Below, in pieces: positions 37,820 through 46,672 of a stretch of 64,000 bases of DNA (within the stretch, counting starts at the first letter, position 1; each line of letters starts with the position of its first letter). The DNA comes from Parabacteroides hominis. GTDB lineage: Bacteria; Bacteroidota; Bacteroidia; Bacteroidales; Tannerellaceae. The position numbers and the translations under genes are program-made. Below the pieces are notes generated by a model. That model was given only the letters and a program-made list of their open reading frames with translations, made no database searches and was not told the DNA's origin. The stretch lies in NCBI RefSeq assembly GCF_014287585.1, contig NZ_JACOOJ010000033.1, positions 1-64,000 of the forward strand, written 5' to 3'.

Positions 37820-38806
37820 TCATTTTAAGTTTGAATAATCGTGACCATCGGGAGCCGCCAACGATAGGATTGAGGTGGCAAGTGGTCGGGGAATGTAATA
37901 CGCCGACATTAACTTGCTTATCTCAAAAACCATCGTTTTACCAGCTCCAAGCCGGACATCTATTCCGTACCCTTTCATCAGTCCGATTTTGCCCTTCCAA
38001 TATTCGGTTGCCCCCAAGTCCGGGAATAAGACAACGTTTCTTCCGACAAGAACAGAAAGGCTATATTCGTTGAAGCATCCGTTCTTTCCACCCGAAGCAA
38101 TCCATAGATATTGCGGCAAAGAGTAGGAGGCAAAGAGAGCGGTCTTCTCGCTTTCGACAAGTGCCACTGGGCGAGTTGGGTCGCTTGCCAACAGATGTTC
38201 GCCAAAGAAACATTGCCTCAAATGGAAGCCATCCTTATGCAGAAGCGAGTGTACCCACGTGACATGATTGAAGGGATGCTTCACTCGTTTGCCTGTCTCT
38301 GAATTGTAAAGCATTATCTTACCCGTCCTCACACGCTCGTCACGGTCAATCTGCCAAAATACCGTAGCCCCGTCCCAATGTTTGGAAGAACCGACACGAT
38401 ACCTCTTCATCAACTTCATGGCAGCGGCTTCTCCGAACTGTGAGGTCAGGAACTGAAACAGCCTGTTCTTCGGATAGCCTTTTAATGACTGATAGACTAT
38501 TCCCGTGTCGATGTATGAAATGGAATTTGCCTTTATCGTTCTCATCTCCATCATTGGTTGTTGCATGAAACTTTGTTCATTGGTCAGCTTCTCTTTCTCC
38601 ATTGGATTCCGTTCAAAGAACTCACGTGGCGTAAGATGGTAGCCGCACTTTTGTTCACGGTCGCACCGCCCTACATAATCGGGAAACGTTATCTTCTTCT
38701 CCGTGTCGATATATCGGGAGAAGCTTCTTTTCCGATGGTAAGCCGGACAGGTGTTCCGAGTGCCGATGTCCTTGTACGGCTCTAATATGAATCTATGTGT
38801 ATTCAT
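37820..38806 (-). CDS. Toprim/DUF6371 primase-like protein
   Basis: A 328-aa protein. The N-terminal zinc-finger-like part has TRNTCPAYH (first Cys pair altered: CPAY instead of the usual CPxC) and GRCDREQKCGYH (about residues 47-58). A toprim-like core follows: PVALVESEKTALFAS (about 207-221) and NVVLFPDLG (about 252). It is probably the element's replication primase, working with the DUF3987 protein encoded upstream. The first gene downstream is mobC. Confidence 0.75.
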   Translation of the reverse strand: MNTHRFILEPYKDIGTRNTCPAYHRKRSFSRYIDTEKKITFPDYVGRCDREQKCGYHLTPREFFERNPMEKEKLTNEQSFMQQPMMEMRTIKANSISYIDTGIVYQSLKGYPKNRLFQFLTSQFGEAAAMKLMKRYRVGSSKHWDGATVFWQIDRDERVRTGKIMLYNSETGKRVKHPFNHVTWVHSLLHKDGFHLRQCFFGEHLLASDPTRPVALVESEKTALFASYSLPQYLWIASGGKNGCFNEYSLSVLVGRNVVLFPDLGATEYWKGKIGLMKGYGIDVRLGAGKTMVFEISKLMSAYYIPRPLATSILSLAAPDGHDYSNLK

Positions 38807-38883
38807 TCCTTTCTATTTTTGATGTATCGTTATTGTCACTATTGTCGTTTTCATGGGTGAAAGTGTCAAAAGCGACAAAAACG

Positions 38884-40262
38884 TCACGGGTTAATCTTTG
38901 AATATTCTCCATGTTTCTCTTTGCGGAACAGGATGCCGATATTGTCATTCAAGAAGCGTTGGAATGTCCGCTCCTTCATGCCGTTCTGTTCCGCAATCTG
39001 TATCGCTTGGGCTGTGGTGAACGAATGGGGTAATTGGTTTGCCACAGCCTGTTGCTGGCTGTTGAAGGTCGCATCATTCAGAATGTGCTGCACCCGTAAA
39101 GCCGATTCCTTGAAATACTCCGTCAGCCGGATGGCTCGTTCCACCGTCAGCAAGTCGATGCAAGTCTTCTCACATTCTCCGCAAGTCCATCTCGCCATTT
39201 GGATTATCAGACAGAAGCGGATGATGTAGATTTCCAGCTTACAGAAAATGCTCACGATGGTGTCATTGCTTTCACGGTCGCAAAGCTCGGAGAACCGATG
39301 TTGCCATTCGTAGAGTTTCTGCCGTGCATCGTCAGCAAAAAGAAGAATGCAAGGCTCTATCTCTCCATTCTCGTTGTAGCTGCATTCCAATCGGATGAGC
39401 TTCTCAACGATACGCTGCCATTCTTGTTCCACCTCTTTGGGCAACTCCTTGTCATTCCACCTCGCCTTCTGCTGAAGGTTAGGCATCACGAATAGGATAC
39501 GGTCAATGAAACCGTTGCTTGAACGCTCGCCTTTTGCCAGTTCGTTCAGTATTTTCTTTTGGATAGTACCGATATGTACGGTCGCTTGATGAAGATGGAA
39601 CTCTTGGTACTCTTGCGGTCGGAGATGGTGGTCTTGGCACTGAATACCGATAGCCAGAATTGTTCTTCCGAACCGTTGTTATAGCGGTTAAAGTTCTTGA
39701 ACCAAGCGGATAGTTCGTCTGCCCACAGGCACAATCCCCGTTTGTTCTGCGCATGGATGAAACTCAAACCTTCGGGCGTTACGTCCGACACCAAGAACCG
39801 TTTGCGTATCGGTTCCTGTGGAAACTGCTCTTCTCCATTTTCCGCACGTTCTTTGCGGCTCATGCTCATCTGCATTTCGTACTTCTGATACGCTTTCTCA
39901 AACTCTTGGTTCTGCTCATTGTCGTAATCGAGGAACGGCTTCATGGCAAAACTGAGCGGATGGCTCTTGTTCGCTCCTGGTCTTCCTATCAGTGCCATGT
40001 AGAGAATGGTACTTTCCAACCACCCTTGCTTGATTTGCACAAGGTGCGTGTTGCCAATCCCCACTGCAAAGGCAGTCAGGATAGATGCGGCCACGTAGTC
40101 GGTCGGATAGCTGTGACATTCATGCACTTCATTGATAATGCGCTGAATCTTGGCAGGGAATACGCTGATGGGGAATTGCGTACCCGTCAGGCTGTTGCTC
40201 ATGTCAATCGCCTTGTCAATGATGGATGCCGGATTTATAGACAATGTTTCCATAGGCGGCAT
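38884..40262 (-). pseudogene. DUF3987 primase/helicase-like gene, frameshifted
   Basis: The 5' part (40262 to 39546) encodes the DUF3987 N-terminal two thirds: Walker A-like IGRPGANKSH (about residue 90) and LCLWADELSAWF (about 180). After RPYISV the frame runs into a stop. The 3' part (to 38884) resumes in another frame with IQKKILNELAKGE, then SSNGFIDRILFVMP, and continues to the end. At the break (about 39575-39581) a single ATCGGTA stands where two tandem copies would restore an ISVIGTIQ reading, which suggests a 7-bp slippage deletion. The restored protein would be about 460 aa. Genes on both sides are intact. Confidence 0.72.
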
Positions 40263-40627
40263 TATAAATTGATTCGGTTTTTAGGCTTATGGCGCACACC
40301 GCTTTGCATGGCTTTCTGCATTTCCTCATAATTCTGCTCAGATGTTTTCTTGCATCCGTTCTCAATCCATACCAGAAGTTCGTCCTCATAGAAATAGAGT
40401 TGCTTGCCTTTCTTGTAGGCAGGGAGCAGCCCTTTCCTCACCAACGCATAGACGGTAGGCTTGGCTTTCTTGACAATGCGGCAAGCCTCTTCAATCCCTA
40501 CCAACACGTGTTTGTCCTGTGTAGAGGGTTGGAGAGCCGATACCATTTGCTTTAATTCCGCGACCTGTTCGGTCAGATAAGTCACCGCTTGCGGCAGCTT
40601 ATCGAAAGTGATTGTTTCTTGTTGCAT
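40262..40627 (-). CDS. Excisionase-type HTH protein
   Basis: A 121-aa protein with an N-terminal coiled-coil (LTEQVAELKQMVSAL, about residues 17-31) and a winged HTH of the excisionase/MerR type: VGIEEACRIVKKAKPTVYAL (two pieces, about 43-62), then KGLLPAYKKGKQLYFYEDEL. Small proteins like this start the mobilization block in Bacteroides elements. I start at 40627; the open frame extends upstream into the promoter repeat. Its stop overlaps the DUF3987 start by one base. Confidence 0.75.
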   Translation of the reverse strand: MQQETITFDKLPQAVTYLTEQVAELKQMVSALQPSTQDKHVLVGIEEACRIVKKAKPTVYALVRKGLLPAYKKGKQLYFYEDELLVWIENGCKKTSEQNYEEMQKAMQSGVRHKPKNRINL

Positions 40628-40639
40628 ACGCGACTTTTT

Positions 40640-40689
40640 TAATTGTTCGGGTGCAAAGGAAATGGGTGATTCAATGGTGGAATCATTCA
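40640..40689 (-). promoter_or_regulatory. Duplicated promoter region, copy 1 (mobilization block)
   Basis: This 50-bp stretch is nearly identical to 45446-45494 upstream of the integrase (about 43 of 49 aligned bases plus one gap). On the minus strand it holds a TTG (-33) and CCTTTG close to the -7 motif, and it ends about a dozen bases before the HTH start codon. Confidence 0.7.
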
Positions 40690-40751
40690 CTAAAATATAA
40701 CCGATAGATAACTTTTTGAAGGTAATAAGAGATGATTACGAGGAATTTAAG

Positions 40752-40759
40752 TACCTTTG
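40752..40759 (+). promoter_or_regulatory. -7 promoter element of the nuclease candidate
   Basis: TACCTTTG matches TAnnTTTG, about 100 bases upstream of the ATG at 40857. Confidence 0.55.
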
Positions 40760-40856
40760 TTGTACGGAATACCCAATGGCTATTTAAGCTATAATTTATC
40801 TTTGATTGAATATATTAGAGGTAGATGATGGAGGGCTTTGTAAAAACTGACATATA

Positions 40857-42722
40857 ATGAAGAAGATAGATGATAATTATAATTTTCAGGATGCTTATCT
40901 GAAGATGATGGAGGCAAAAGAGCATCATCGAACAATTGAGGAAATCGTCTGCGATCTTAAGAAGGAACTCGTGCCAGTGAAGGAGGAATCCTTCCTGATT
41001 CACGCTATGCGGCTGATTCTTGAACTGGATGCTAAAAAGGATTCGCCTCTATATACACATCTGCAATCACCTATGAGGCAGACACTTTACCTGATAGATG
41101 TGTATTACTCAATTGATATGCGGGAAGAATCTGTTGATATGGATGGTGAACGTTGGCAGAGAATTGCCATTTTGCTAGATGAAATAGAAATGACTTATTT
41201 TGTTAATATCGGCTTCCCCAATGATGGAGATTTGTACCATGATGAGCGCGATGAAAAGATAGAAGTATCATTACCAACATTCATGGGCTATTTTAGTAAT
41301 GCTGTGTTAAGTTATGAGGAGCAGACGTTGGATAGAATTGTCAGATATCTCAAACCGTATGACGGATATATCAAATCACGTTGCGGTTTTGGAATAGATG
41401 AGGCATTGAAATTTATTATGCATGTGAGAGAATTGAATAATGGTAAATTAAATAGTATTTGCCAACCGTTCGCTGATAACTTACATTTTTACAGTGCTCA
41501 TCCTGAGGAATGGTACAAATTGACTCAAAAGTTTGAGGAAAGAGGATTGGATGATCCACGTGATTGGTGGCATCAACCTGAATTAAGGGGCATGCTGGAT
41601 AGTTTAACTACAAATCCAGGGGAAGTCGCAGTTCATGAATCAAAGGAATTGATGAATGTAGATATAGCTGCAGAAAGTTTGTGCCAGATCCTGAAGTTCT
41701 TTTCTTATGACAAGGATTCACAGAAAGGTAAGACTGTTTATTATGCCGGCAAACATCATTCGGAATCAAATCCACTTATTCCTGTGGGTGGAAAATATAT
41801 TTGTCCTTGTAGTAAGTTCTTGTTTGAGGGGTTGTTCTTCAGACTGGATGATATGCTAATTAAAGATGTACCTACGAAAAAATATAAGCAGAACAAGGAT
41901 TTTGCCTTTGAAAAGAAGGTTGCAGAAGTATTTAGAACTTTCTTTCCAGAAAAGGCCAAAATTTTTGCCAACTATAGCCTTGATGGTATTTCGGAGAATG
42001 ATTTGCTGGTTATTATCGGAAACACGTGCATTATAGTAGAGATAAAGGATTGTAAATTTCGTGAACCATTTCGAGATCCACTAAAGGCATATGATAGGAT
42101 AAAAAGGGATTATCAGAATGCTATCCAATTAGGCTATGACCAATGTAGACGCGTTGAAAAAGTGCTCTTGGATGGTAAAGATGTTGATATTCTTGATGCA
42201 GATGACAAGAAAAAGGTGTTATACCATTTAAAAAATGGAAATATCAGTGAGATATGGTCTATTGTTGTTACGGATTTTAAGTATGGAACAATTCAAACCA
42301 ACCTTGGTAACTTACTGGAGAAGGATGAGGATGCCTTATATCCTTGGTCGGTTTGTATTGATGATTTGGAGGCGTTTTTCTTATTGATGAAGAAGATTCT
42401 TAAGGGTATTGCACCATCACGTTTCTTAGAGTTCCTTGATTACAGGGAAAGACTACAAGAGCACATTGTGTGTGGTGATGAATTGGAAATTTGTGGTTGG
42501 TATTTGAATGATCGTGAACAATTCAAGGAATATGCGGATAAAGACACGGTGATTAGTACGGATTACAATATGGGAGCTATCTTTGATGCTTATTATCACG
42601 TTGGACTTGGCTTTAAAAGCGAATTGGATTTGGAGTATAAAAAGTATTATAAGATACCGGACTATCCACGAAGTTTTGAATTGAATGAATTAAATGGCGA
42701 TATCATTGAAAGGTGGAAGTAA
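40857..42722 (+). CDS. Large unknown protein with PD-(D/E)XK nuclease-like core
   Basis: A 621-aa protein that I cannot assign to a family. Residues about 345-410 look like a restriction-type nuclease: DFAFEKKVAEVFRTFF (Glu on the first helix), then ENDLLVIIGN and CIIVEIKDCKF, giving Asp, E-x-K at about ten residues' spacing as in NERD/Mrr-like nucleases. The flanking regions are helical, and CPCSKFLFEG (about 318) could bind metal. The gene is AT-rich and stands alone on the plus strand between the mobilization and recombination blocks, a usual cargo position. A defence role is inferred from fold and place only. Confidence 0.6.
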   Translation: MKKIDDNYNFQDAYLKMMEAKEHHRTIEEIVCDLKKELVPVKEESFLIHAMRLILELDAKKDSPLYTHLQSPMRQTLYLIDVYYSIDMREESVDMDGERWQRIAILLDEIEMTYFVNIGFPNDGDLYHDERDEKIEVSLPTFMGYFSNAVLSYEEQTLDRIVRYLKPYDGYIKSRCGFGIDEALKFIMHVRELNNGKLNSICQPFADNLHFYSAHPEEWYKLTQKFEERGLDDPRDWWHQPELRGMLDSLTTNPGEVAVHESKELMNVDIAAESLCQILKFFSYDKDSQKGKTVYYAGKHHSESNPLIPVGGKYICPCSKFLFEGLFFRLDDMLIKDVPTKKYKQNKDFAFEKKVAEVFRTFFPEKAKIFANYSLDGISENDLLVIIGNTCIIVEIKDCKFREPFRDPLKAYDRIKRDYQNAIQLGYDQCRRVEKVLLDGKDVDILDADDKKKVLYHLKNGNISEIWSIVVTDFKYGTIQTNLGNLLEKDEDALYPWSVCIDDLEAFFLLMKKILKGIAPSRFLEFLDYRERLQEHIVCGDELEICGWYLNDREQFKEYADKDTVISTDYNMGAIFDAYYHVGLGFKSELDLEYKKYYKIPDYPRSFELNELNGDIIERWK

Positions 42723-42875
42723 AATTGCGTGAGTTCGGTGAAATGCATAAAGGTTATTTTTAAGATCTTATAGATGATATATTGTTCAATGTGGGACAGA
42801 AGATAAAGCCTGTGTCAGAGACTCTCAAACGATGGACTACTGGGATGAAATGGATAATGCCTAATGGTATTGCTG

Positions 42876-43763
42876 CTATGCAATTTTTCTATCCAGTTTA
42901 ATCTTGCACTCAGATTCTGTGTGTGACATTTTGCGCTCAATGGTCGATATTTCTGAATCACGGAGAGTATGAGCGAATACCCTCTTTATAAATGTGGCAG
43001 TCTGTAAGCGTGGTTTGCCAAATGCCTTACCTATATTCCAACCAAAGTGCATGATGTCAATGTTTTTTAATTGAGCATCAACCTTTATTTGTTCTACTTT
43101 AGGCAGGGAATCGGATAGATAGTATTCCGTAATATATCCACATAAACGATTGAGGTCAGTTTCGCTAAGATAAAGAACCAAGTTTTGTTTCGTATATGTG
43201 AGAACCTTATCTAACTTTTCTTGTGATGCTCGTTCCTTTTTAGCCATAGCGTTGGCGCGGAACACCTCGTATTCTGTTGGCAGATTGGATTCTTCGATAG
43301 GTATATTATTGATAGTAGAAGGTGGGGCTTCTTCCTTTGGAAGTTCTGCCACGTCTTCGTTGAGTTCGGAACATGATGGAGTATAAACTTCTTCTGTTAT
43401 GTCAGATGTAGTTTCGATTTCAATTTCGGGTTCTGGTTCAGAAATGATAGGTTCTGAATTTATAGCACTTTCGGCAAGTTCCGAGTTTACTGCTGGAGCT
43501 TCTACGACCACAGCCTTATTGCGGTAGCATTCAAATCTCATAAAGTACTTCTCTATTGTTGGTGAAAGGAATTGTCCGAATATCATTTGAAGATTGAAAT
43601 AGATTGCTCCTATGATAATGGAGCATACCACGAAAATAAGATTGCTGCTGAACTCATCCCAACCATAGTGTAGTACGGTCTGACGGGCTAAAACACTAAT
43701 GATAACGATTGTCCCGAAAACAATCAGATTCAAAGTTATATGTTCTATCTTTTTCTGCTCCAT
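42876..43763 (-). CDS. Membrane-anchored hypothetical protein of the element
   Basis: A 295-aa protein with two N-terminal membrane helices (about residues 8-26 and 39-60). A long acidic linker (about 90-170, many Glu and Pro) is followed by a C-terminal soluble domain with LYLSETDLNRLCGYITEYYL and FIKRVFAHTLRD. The C-terminal domain recalls regions of proteins encoded on Bacteroides conjugative and mobilizable elements; no function is known. Its promoter is at 43790-43797. Confidence 0.6.
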   Translation of the reverse strand: MEQKKIEHITLNLIVFGTIVIISVLARQTVLHYGWDEFSSNLIFVVCSIIIGAIYFNLQMIFGQFLSPTIEKYFMRFECYRNKAVVVEAPAVNSELAESAINSEPIISEPEPEIEIETTSDITEEVYTPSCSELNEDVAELPKEEAPPSTINNIPIEESNLPTEYEVFRANAMAKKERASQEKLDKVLTYTKQNLVLYLSETDLNRLCGYITEYYLSDSLPKVEQIKVDAQLKNIDIMHFGWNIGKAFGKPRLQTATFIKRVFAHTLRDSEISTIERKMSHTESECKIKLDRKIA

Positions 43764-43789
43764 AGTGATGTATGTTAATCGTTTGTGTG

Positions 43790-43797
43790 CAAATATA
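43790..43797 (-). promoter_or_regulatory. -7 promoter element of the membrane-anchored protein
   Basis: On the minus strand this reads TATATTTG, matching TAnnTTTG, 27 bases upstream of the start codon. Confidence 0.6.
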
Positions 43798-43896
43798 TAT
43801 CATTTGCAAGGTGTATAGATACATTTCCATGGAAGTGGCAGCTTTTGGCACTGATAGGTAGCATTATTCCAGGTTGACTGTGATACAATAGAAAAG

Positions 43897-43933
43897 AAAA
43901 GTCCGACATAGAGTAAAACCAAGTCGGACTTTT
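43897..43933. terminator. Terminator of the integrase operon
   Basis: AAAAGTCCGAC and GTCGGACTTTT form an 11-bp perfect stem, about ten bases past the stop of the RhuM-like mini gene, with T tracts on both sides. Confidence 0.8.
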
Positions 43934-43943
43934 AGAGTGGGTA

Positions 43944-44306
43944 TCAACAATTGTATGTGTTAGCTGCGTTTTTTGGAATAAAAAGAGATGTGCCTTTCTG
44001 TTTGGAGGCAACTCTACTGATAAGCCATTTTCTGAATGCTATGGAATGTCCTGTATTTATTTGATAGGACAGGGCTATAATCATGTTGAGATTATACACA
44101 TCGGCATTGTTTCCATTCTCTAACCTTATACATTGGCAGACTTCATATTCCTTTAAGATATTGGCTTTCAATATCGCTTTTATTCGGGAGTTGATTACAC
44201 CAGCTGTTGTATAGAATAGGTCGGCAATCTCCCAAGCAGTCATCCATACTTCACCATCAGAAATATGGATGCCTTGTTCGTAGTTTATTATGATTCCTCG
44301 CTTCAT
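43944..44306 (-). CDS. Mini RhuM-like DNA-binding protein
   Basis: A 120-aa protein equal to just the N-terminal domain of RhuM. VWMTAWEIADLFYTTAGVINSRI (two pieces, about residues 19-41) parallels the HTH of the larger RhuM at 30952. LNMIIALSYQINTGHSIAFRKWL (two pieces, about 72-94) parallels its family motif. It starts nine bases after the integrase stop. It may regulate integration or be an antirepressor; this is inference. Confidence 0.65.
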   Translation of the reverse strand: MKRGIIINYEQGIHISDGEVWMTAWEIADLFYTTAGVINSRIKAILKANILKEYEVCQCIRLENGNNADVYNLNMIIALSYQINTGHSIAFRKWLISRVASKQKGTSLFIPKNAANTYNC

Positions 44307-44315
44307 GGCTACAAT

Positions 44316-45422
44316 TTATTTGAGTGATATTTTGTTGGCTGTCTCTCGTTTCTTGGCATTTACGAGGTCTGCATATATCTGAGTCGTGGACACGTTCTTA
44401 TGCGTTAGCATCTTTGAAACGGTGTAAATGTCTGTACCTAAAGAAATTTGGATAACTGCGTAGCTATGTCGGAAGCAATGAAAGCTGATTGATTTGGTGA
44501 TTCCGGCTTTTTTGAGCCAGTTTTTCAGCGGATAGTTAATCATGCTCCGCTTCAAATCCTTGAATACTTTACCCGTTCCGGGTGTGCCGCACAGTTCGTA
44601 GGCTTCGTAGCTGATGGGGAGTGTAGCTTCCGTCTGGGTTTTCTGTGTTCTGATACGCAGGCAATAGCCTTGGTCGGGAGCGAGGGCGAAGTCTTCCCAT
44701 TGCAGGTTGAGAATGTCGCTGATACGTAATCCGGTCAGGCAAGCGAACAAAGAAGCCGCTTTCAAGACCGGGATGTCACAAGGAGTGGCGGCAAGTTGCT
44801 TTACCTCGTCCAGTGTCAGATACTCCTTCTTCACATCTTGCGGCTCAATCTTATCAAGGTAGTCATTGATGTTCTCCCGAAACCATTTGTCCCGATAGGC
44901 AATCTTCAACAATCCTCTAAAAGTGGAGTAGTAGCCGGATGCCGAATTGAGGGATATAGGGCGATTACTATGTTTGAGTTGCTTGGCGTTCAGCAGGTAT
45001 TCACGGAACTTCTTGCACAGATCCACATTCACATCGCCAAAGGTGCATTGCCCTTTGACGAAGTTGTGGAAATGCTGATAGACAAACTGCCATTTCTGGT
45101 CCTTGTTCCGGCACATCTTCTTGAAGTAGGCAAGTAAGTCAGCTTTCTGCTTGGTCTTATCCAAGAAGCCGAACTCCTCATTGATAAGCGATTGAACTCT
45201 GATGCAACGGATAGCCTCTGCCTTGTTCAGCATATCGTTGTTGAACTCCCGTTCCATTTCGTTCTTCGGGTGGGCATAGATGTAGATACCGAGATATTCG
45301 CGGCGGCTCATCTGCATGGTTTCAGGATTACGGACTGCCGGATAATAATCCAGATACAAGGAGATGCGATTATTCCGAATCGCTCTCTGACGAACTGTTA
45401 CTTTTGTACACGTGTGTGCCAT
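44316..45422 (-). CDS. Tyrosine recombinase/integrase
   Basis: A 368-aa integrase of the Bacteroides type. An N-terminal Arm_DNA-bind domain (about 1-90) and SAM-like core-binding domain (about 100-205) precede the catalytic part. There ACLTGLRISDIL gives the first Arg (about 235), the QKT segment the Lys, FHCFRHSYA the H-x-x-R (about 313-321), and STTQIYADL the Tyr (about 350). I start at 45422 (MAHTCTK); the open frame extends into the promoter repeat. The gene lies about 1.1 kb from the right edge, with two HTH genes between, and should drive integration and excision. Confidence 0.92.
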   Translation of the reverse strand: MAHTCTKVTVRQRAIRNNRISLYLDYYPAVRNPETMQMSRREYLGIYIYAHPKNEMEREFNNDMLNKAEAIRCIRVQSLINEEFGFLDKTKQKADLLAYFKKMCRNKDQKWQFVYQHFHNFVKGQCTFGDVNVDLCKKFREYLLNAKQLKHSNRPISLNSASGYYSTFRGLLKIAYRDKWFRENINDYLDKIEPQDVKKEYLTLDEVKQLAATPCDIPVLKAASLFACLTGLRISDILNLQWEDFALAPDQGYCLRIRTQKTQTEATLPISYEAYELCGTPGTGKVFKDLKRSMINYPLKNWLKKAGITKSISFHCFRHSYAVIQISLGTDIYTVSKMLTHKNVSTTQIYADLVNAKKRETANKISLK

Positions 45423-45445
45423 ACTGTTTATATTTAGAGTTTTAC

Positions 45446-45494
45446 AATTGTTTGGTGCAAAGGAAAAGGGTGATTCAATGGTGGCTACATTCAC
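45446..45494 (-). promoter_or_regulatory. Duplicated promoter region, copy 2 (integrase)
   Basis: This is the near-identical partner of 40640-40689. It lies 24-72 bases upstream of the integrase start codon, in the same relative position as the first copy. Sharing it would let one signal switch mobilization and recombination genes together. Confidence 0.7.
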
Positions 45495-45516
45495 CGAGAA
45501 AAAACCATCCATCGGA

Positions 45517-46104
45517 TTATTCTATCTTTGGAGCTGCGAGTAGCTTATCCAGTTCGGGCTTGGAAATGAGCGTGTATTTGCCTTTCTTGACCTTCGGGAT
45601 ATTATGATATTTCACATAATGGTAGAGCTGGTCACGGGTAAGATTGAACCTCTTCATCGCTTCGGCTACCGTATAATATTGCGGTTCTTCGGGCGCAGCA
45701 ACTCCTTTGGCTATATCCACGTGCTTCTTAGAATAGTACACCATGATGCCTTCTTTCTTCTTCGGAATGGCATTCTTGTAAACGAAAGTGTAGATAGCGG
45801 AGAGGGTCATGCCGAATTTGTCCTGCATTTCTTGGGTGCTGTACCATTCTGTGATGTCTGCATTAGGCTTTTTCTTGGCAAAGTAAGAGTCTATGTGCTT
45901 CTTACTCCAGTAGGTTTTACCACGATTGAAAGTGCGAGGTATGTTTTGTTTCTTGGCTATGGCGAATACCCACGATTCATGGACATGGTATTTCTCTTTG
46001 ACTTCGGCAGTGGTGTAGAAGTCAGTGATAGGGGCTTTCTCTTTTGTTGGAGCATGAAACTCTACTGGGTTATTGAATCGTTCATCTATATCCTCTTTAT
46101 TCAA
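45517..46104 (-). CDS. Triple HTH protein
   Basis: A 195-aa protein made of three similar HTH modules: YTTAEVKEKYHVHESWVFAI (about residues 30-49), YSTQEMQDKFGMTLSAIYTF (about 88-107) and YTVAEAMKRFNLTRDQLYHY (about 144-163). Each is followed by a basic wing with a Lys/Gly turn. Three binding modules fit the repeated 10-bp iterons upstream of the operon. It overlaps the zinc-ribbon/HTH gene by four bases (ATGA). A role as recombination directionality factor or operon repressor is likely but not shown. Confidence 0.78.
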   Translation of the reverse strand: MNKEDIDERFNNPVEFHAPTKEKAPITDFYTTAEVKEKYHVHESWVFAIAKKQNIPRTFNRGKTYWSKKHIDSYFAKKKPNADITEWYSTQEMQDKFGMTLSAIYTFVYKNAIPKKKEGIMVYYSKKHVDIAKGVAAPEEPQYYTVAEAMKRFNLTRDQLYHYVKYHNIPKVKKGKYTLISKPELDKLLAAPKIE

Positions 46105-46421
46105 AGGTATTTGAAGCCTAATCGAATGACCTTTAATTCACCTCGTTTTATGTAACTGTAAACGGTAGGTCGGGTTACTCCGAGGTAGATTGCAGTTTCG
46201 GTAATTGTTAGAAACGGTTTGTCTTTGATTTTTTCGATAGGCTTTTCTACAATCTTCTTCTCCACGATTTGATTGTTTGCCTTAATCGCTTCGTCACGCT
46301 TCTTCTTTTTGTAAAGAGCGTTGGCGCATTGTTTGGAACAACACGCAGTAGTTGTCTTTTGGGCGATAAACTCTTTACCGCACCAAGCGCAAATCCGCTT
46401 AATTTTCAAGTTGCTACTCAT
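46101..46421 (-). CDS. Zinc-ribbon/HTH protein at the right end
   Basis: A 106-aa protein. A zinc ribbon (ICAWCGKEF, then CCSKQC, about residues 10-32), a charged helix and a C-terminal HTH (ITETAIYLGVTRPTVYSYI, about 73-91) follow in order. The start codon is 31 bases from the iteron array. The relic at 18185-18749 is a decayed relative with the same zinc ribbon. First gene of the recombination operon. Confidence 0.78.
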   Translation of the reverse strand: MSSNLKIKRICAWCGKEFIAQKTTTACCSKQCANALYKKKKRDEAIKANNQIVEKKIVEKPIEKIKDKPFLTITETAIYLGVTRPTVYSYIKRGELKVIRLGFKYL

Positions 46422-46451
46422 TTTATTTCACCTTTATTTCTCCGTTATTTC

Positions 46452-46491
46452 TGTAAATTCCCGTAAAACCGTGTAAAATGGCGTAAAGTCC
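46452..46491. repeat. 10-bp iteron array at the right end of the element
   Basis: Four units in exact 10-bp register start TGTAAA, CGTAAA, TGTAAA and CGTAAA. They lie 31-70 bases upstream of the zinc-ribbon/HTH start, matching the position of the array at 18800-18839 relative to the relic gene. Confidence 0.75.
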
Positions 46492-46599
46492 CTCTATTAC
46501 CTTTCCATCGGCATCGCGAGCATCAAATAAGCGAGCAACAAATGCGGTACAAAAATGAGCTGAAAAAGCTCTATAAACGATGACTATCGCTTATAAGGC

Positions 46600-46630
46600 T
46601 AAAAAGAAAGGCGTTCAAAATGAACGCCTT
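46600..46630 (-). terminator. Terminator of mnmE
   Basis: AAGGCGTTC and GAACGCCTT form a 9-bp perfect stem; on the minus strand TTTCTTTTT follows. It lies about 45 bases past the mnmE stop, so the element boundary must fall between here and about 46495. Confidence 0.8.
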
Positions 46631-46672
46631 AATAATTGTTGATGACATATGCTAATCGATGGTAATCACCTG

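Noticed and set aside
42768..42899. An open frame of about 44 codons ending FFYPV after the nuclease candidate
   Set aside because: It lacks a start, overlaps the end of the gene on the other strand and matches nothing I know; possibly the tail of a lost gene.
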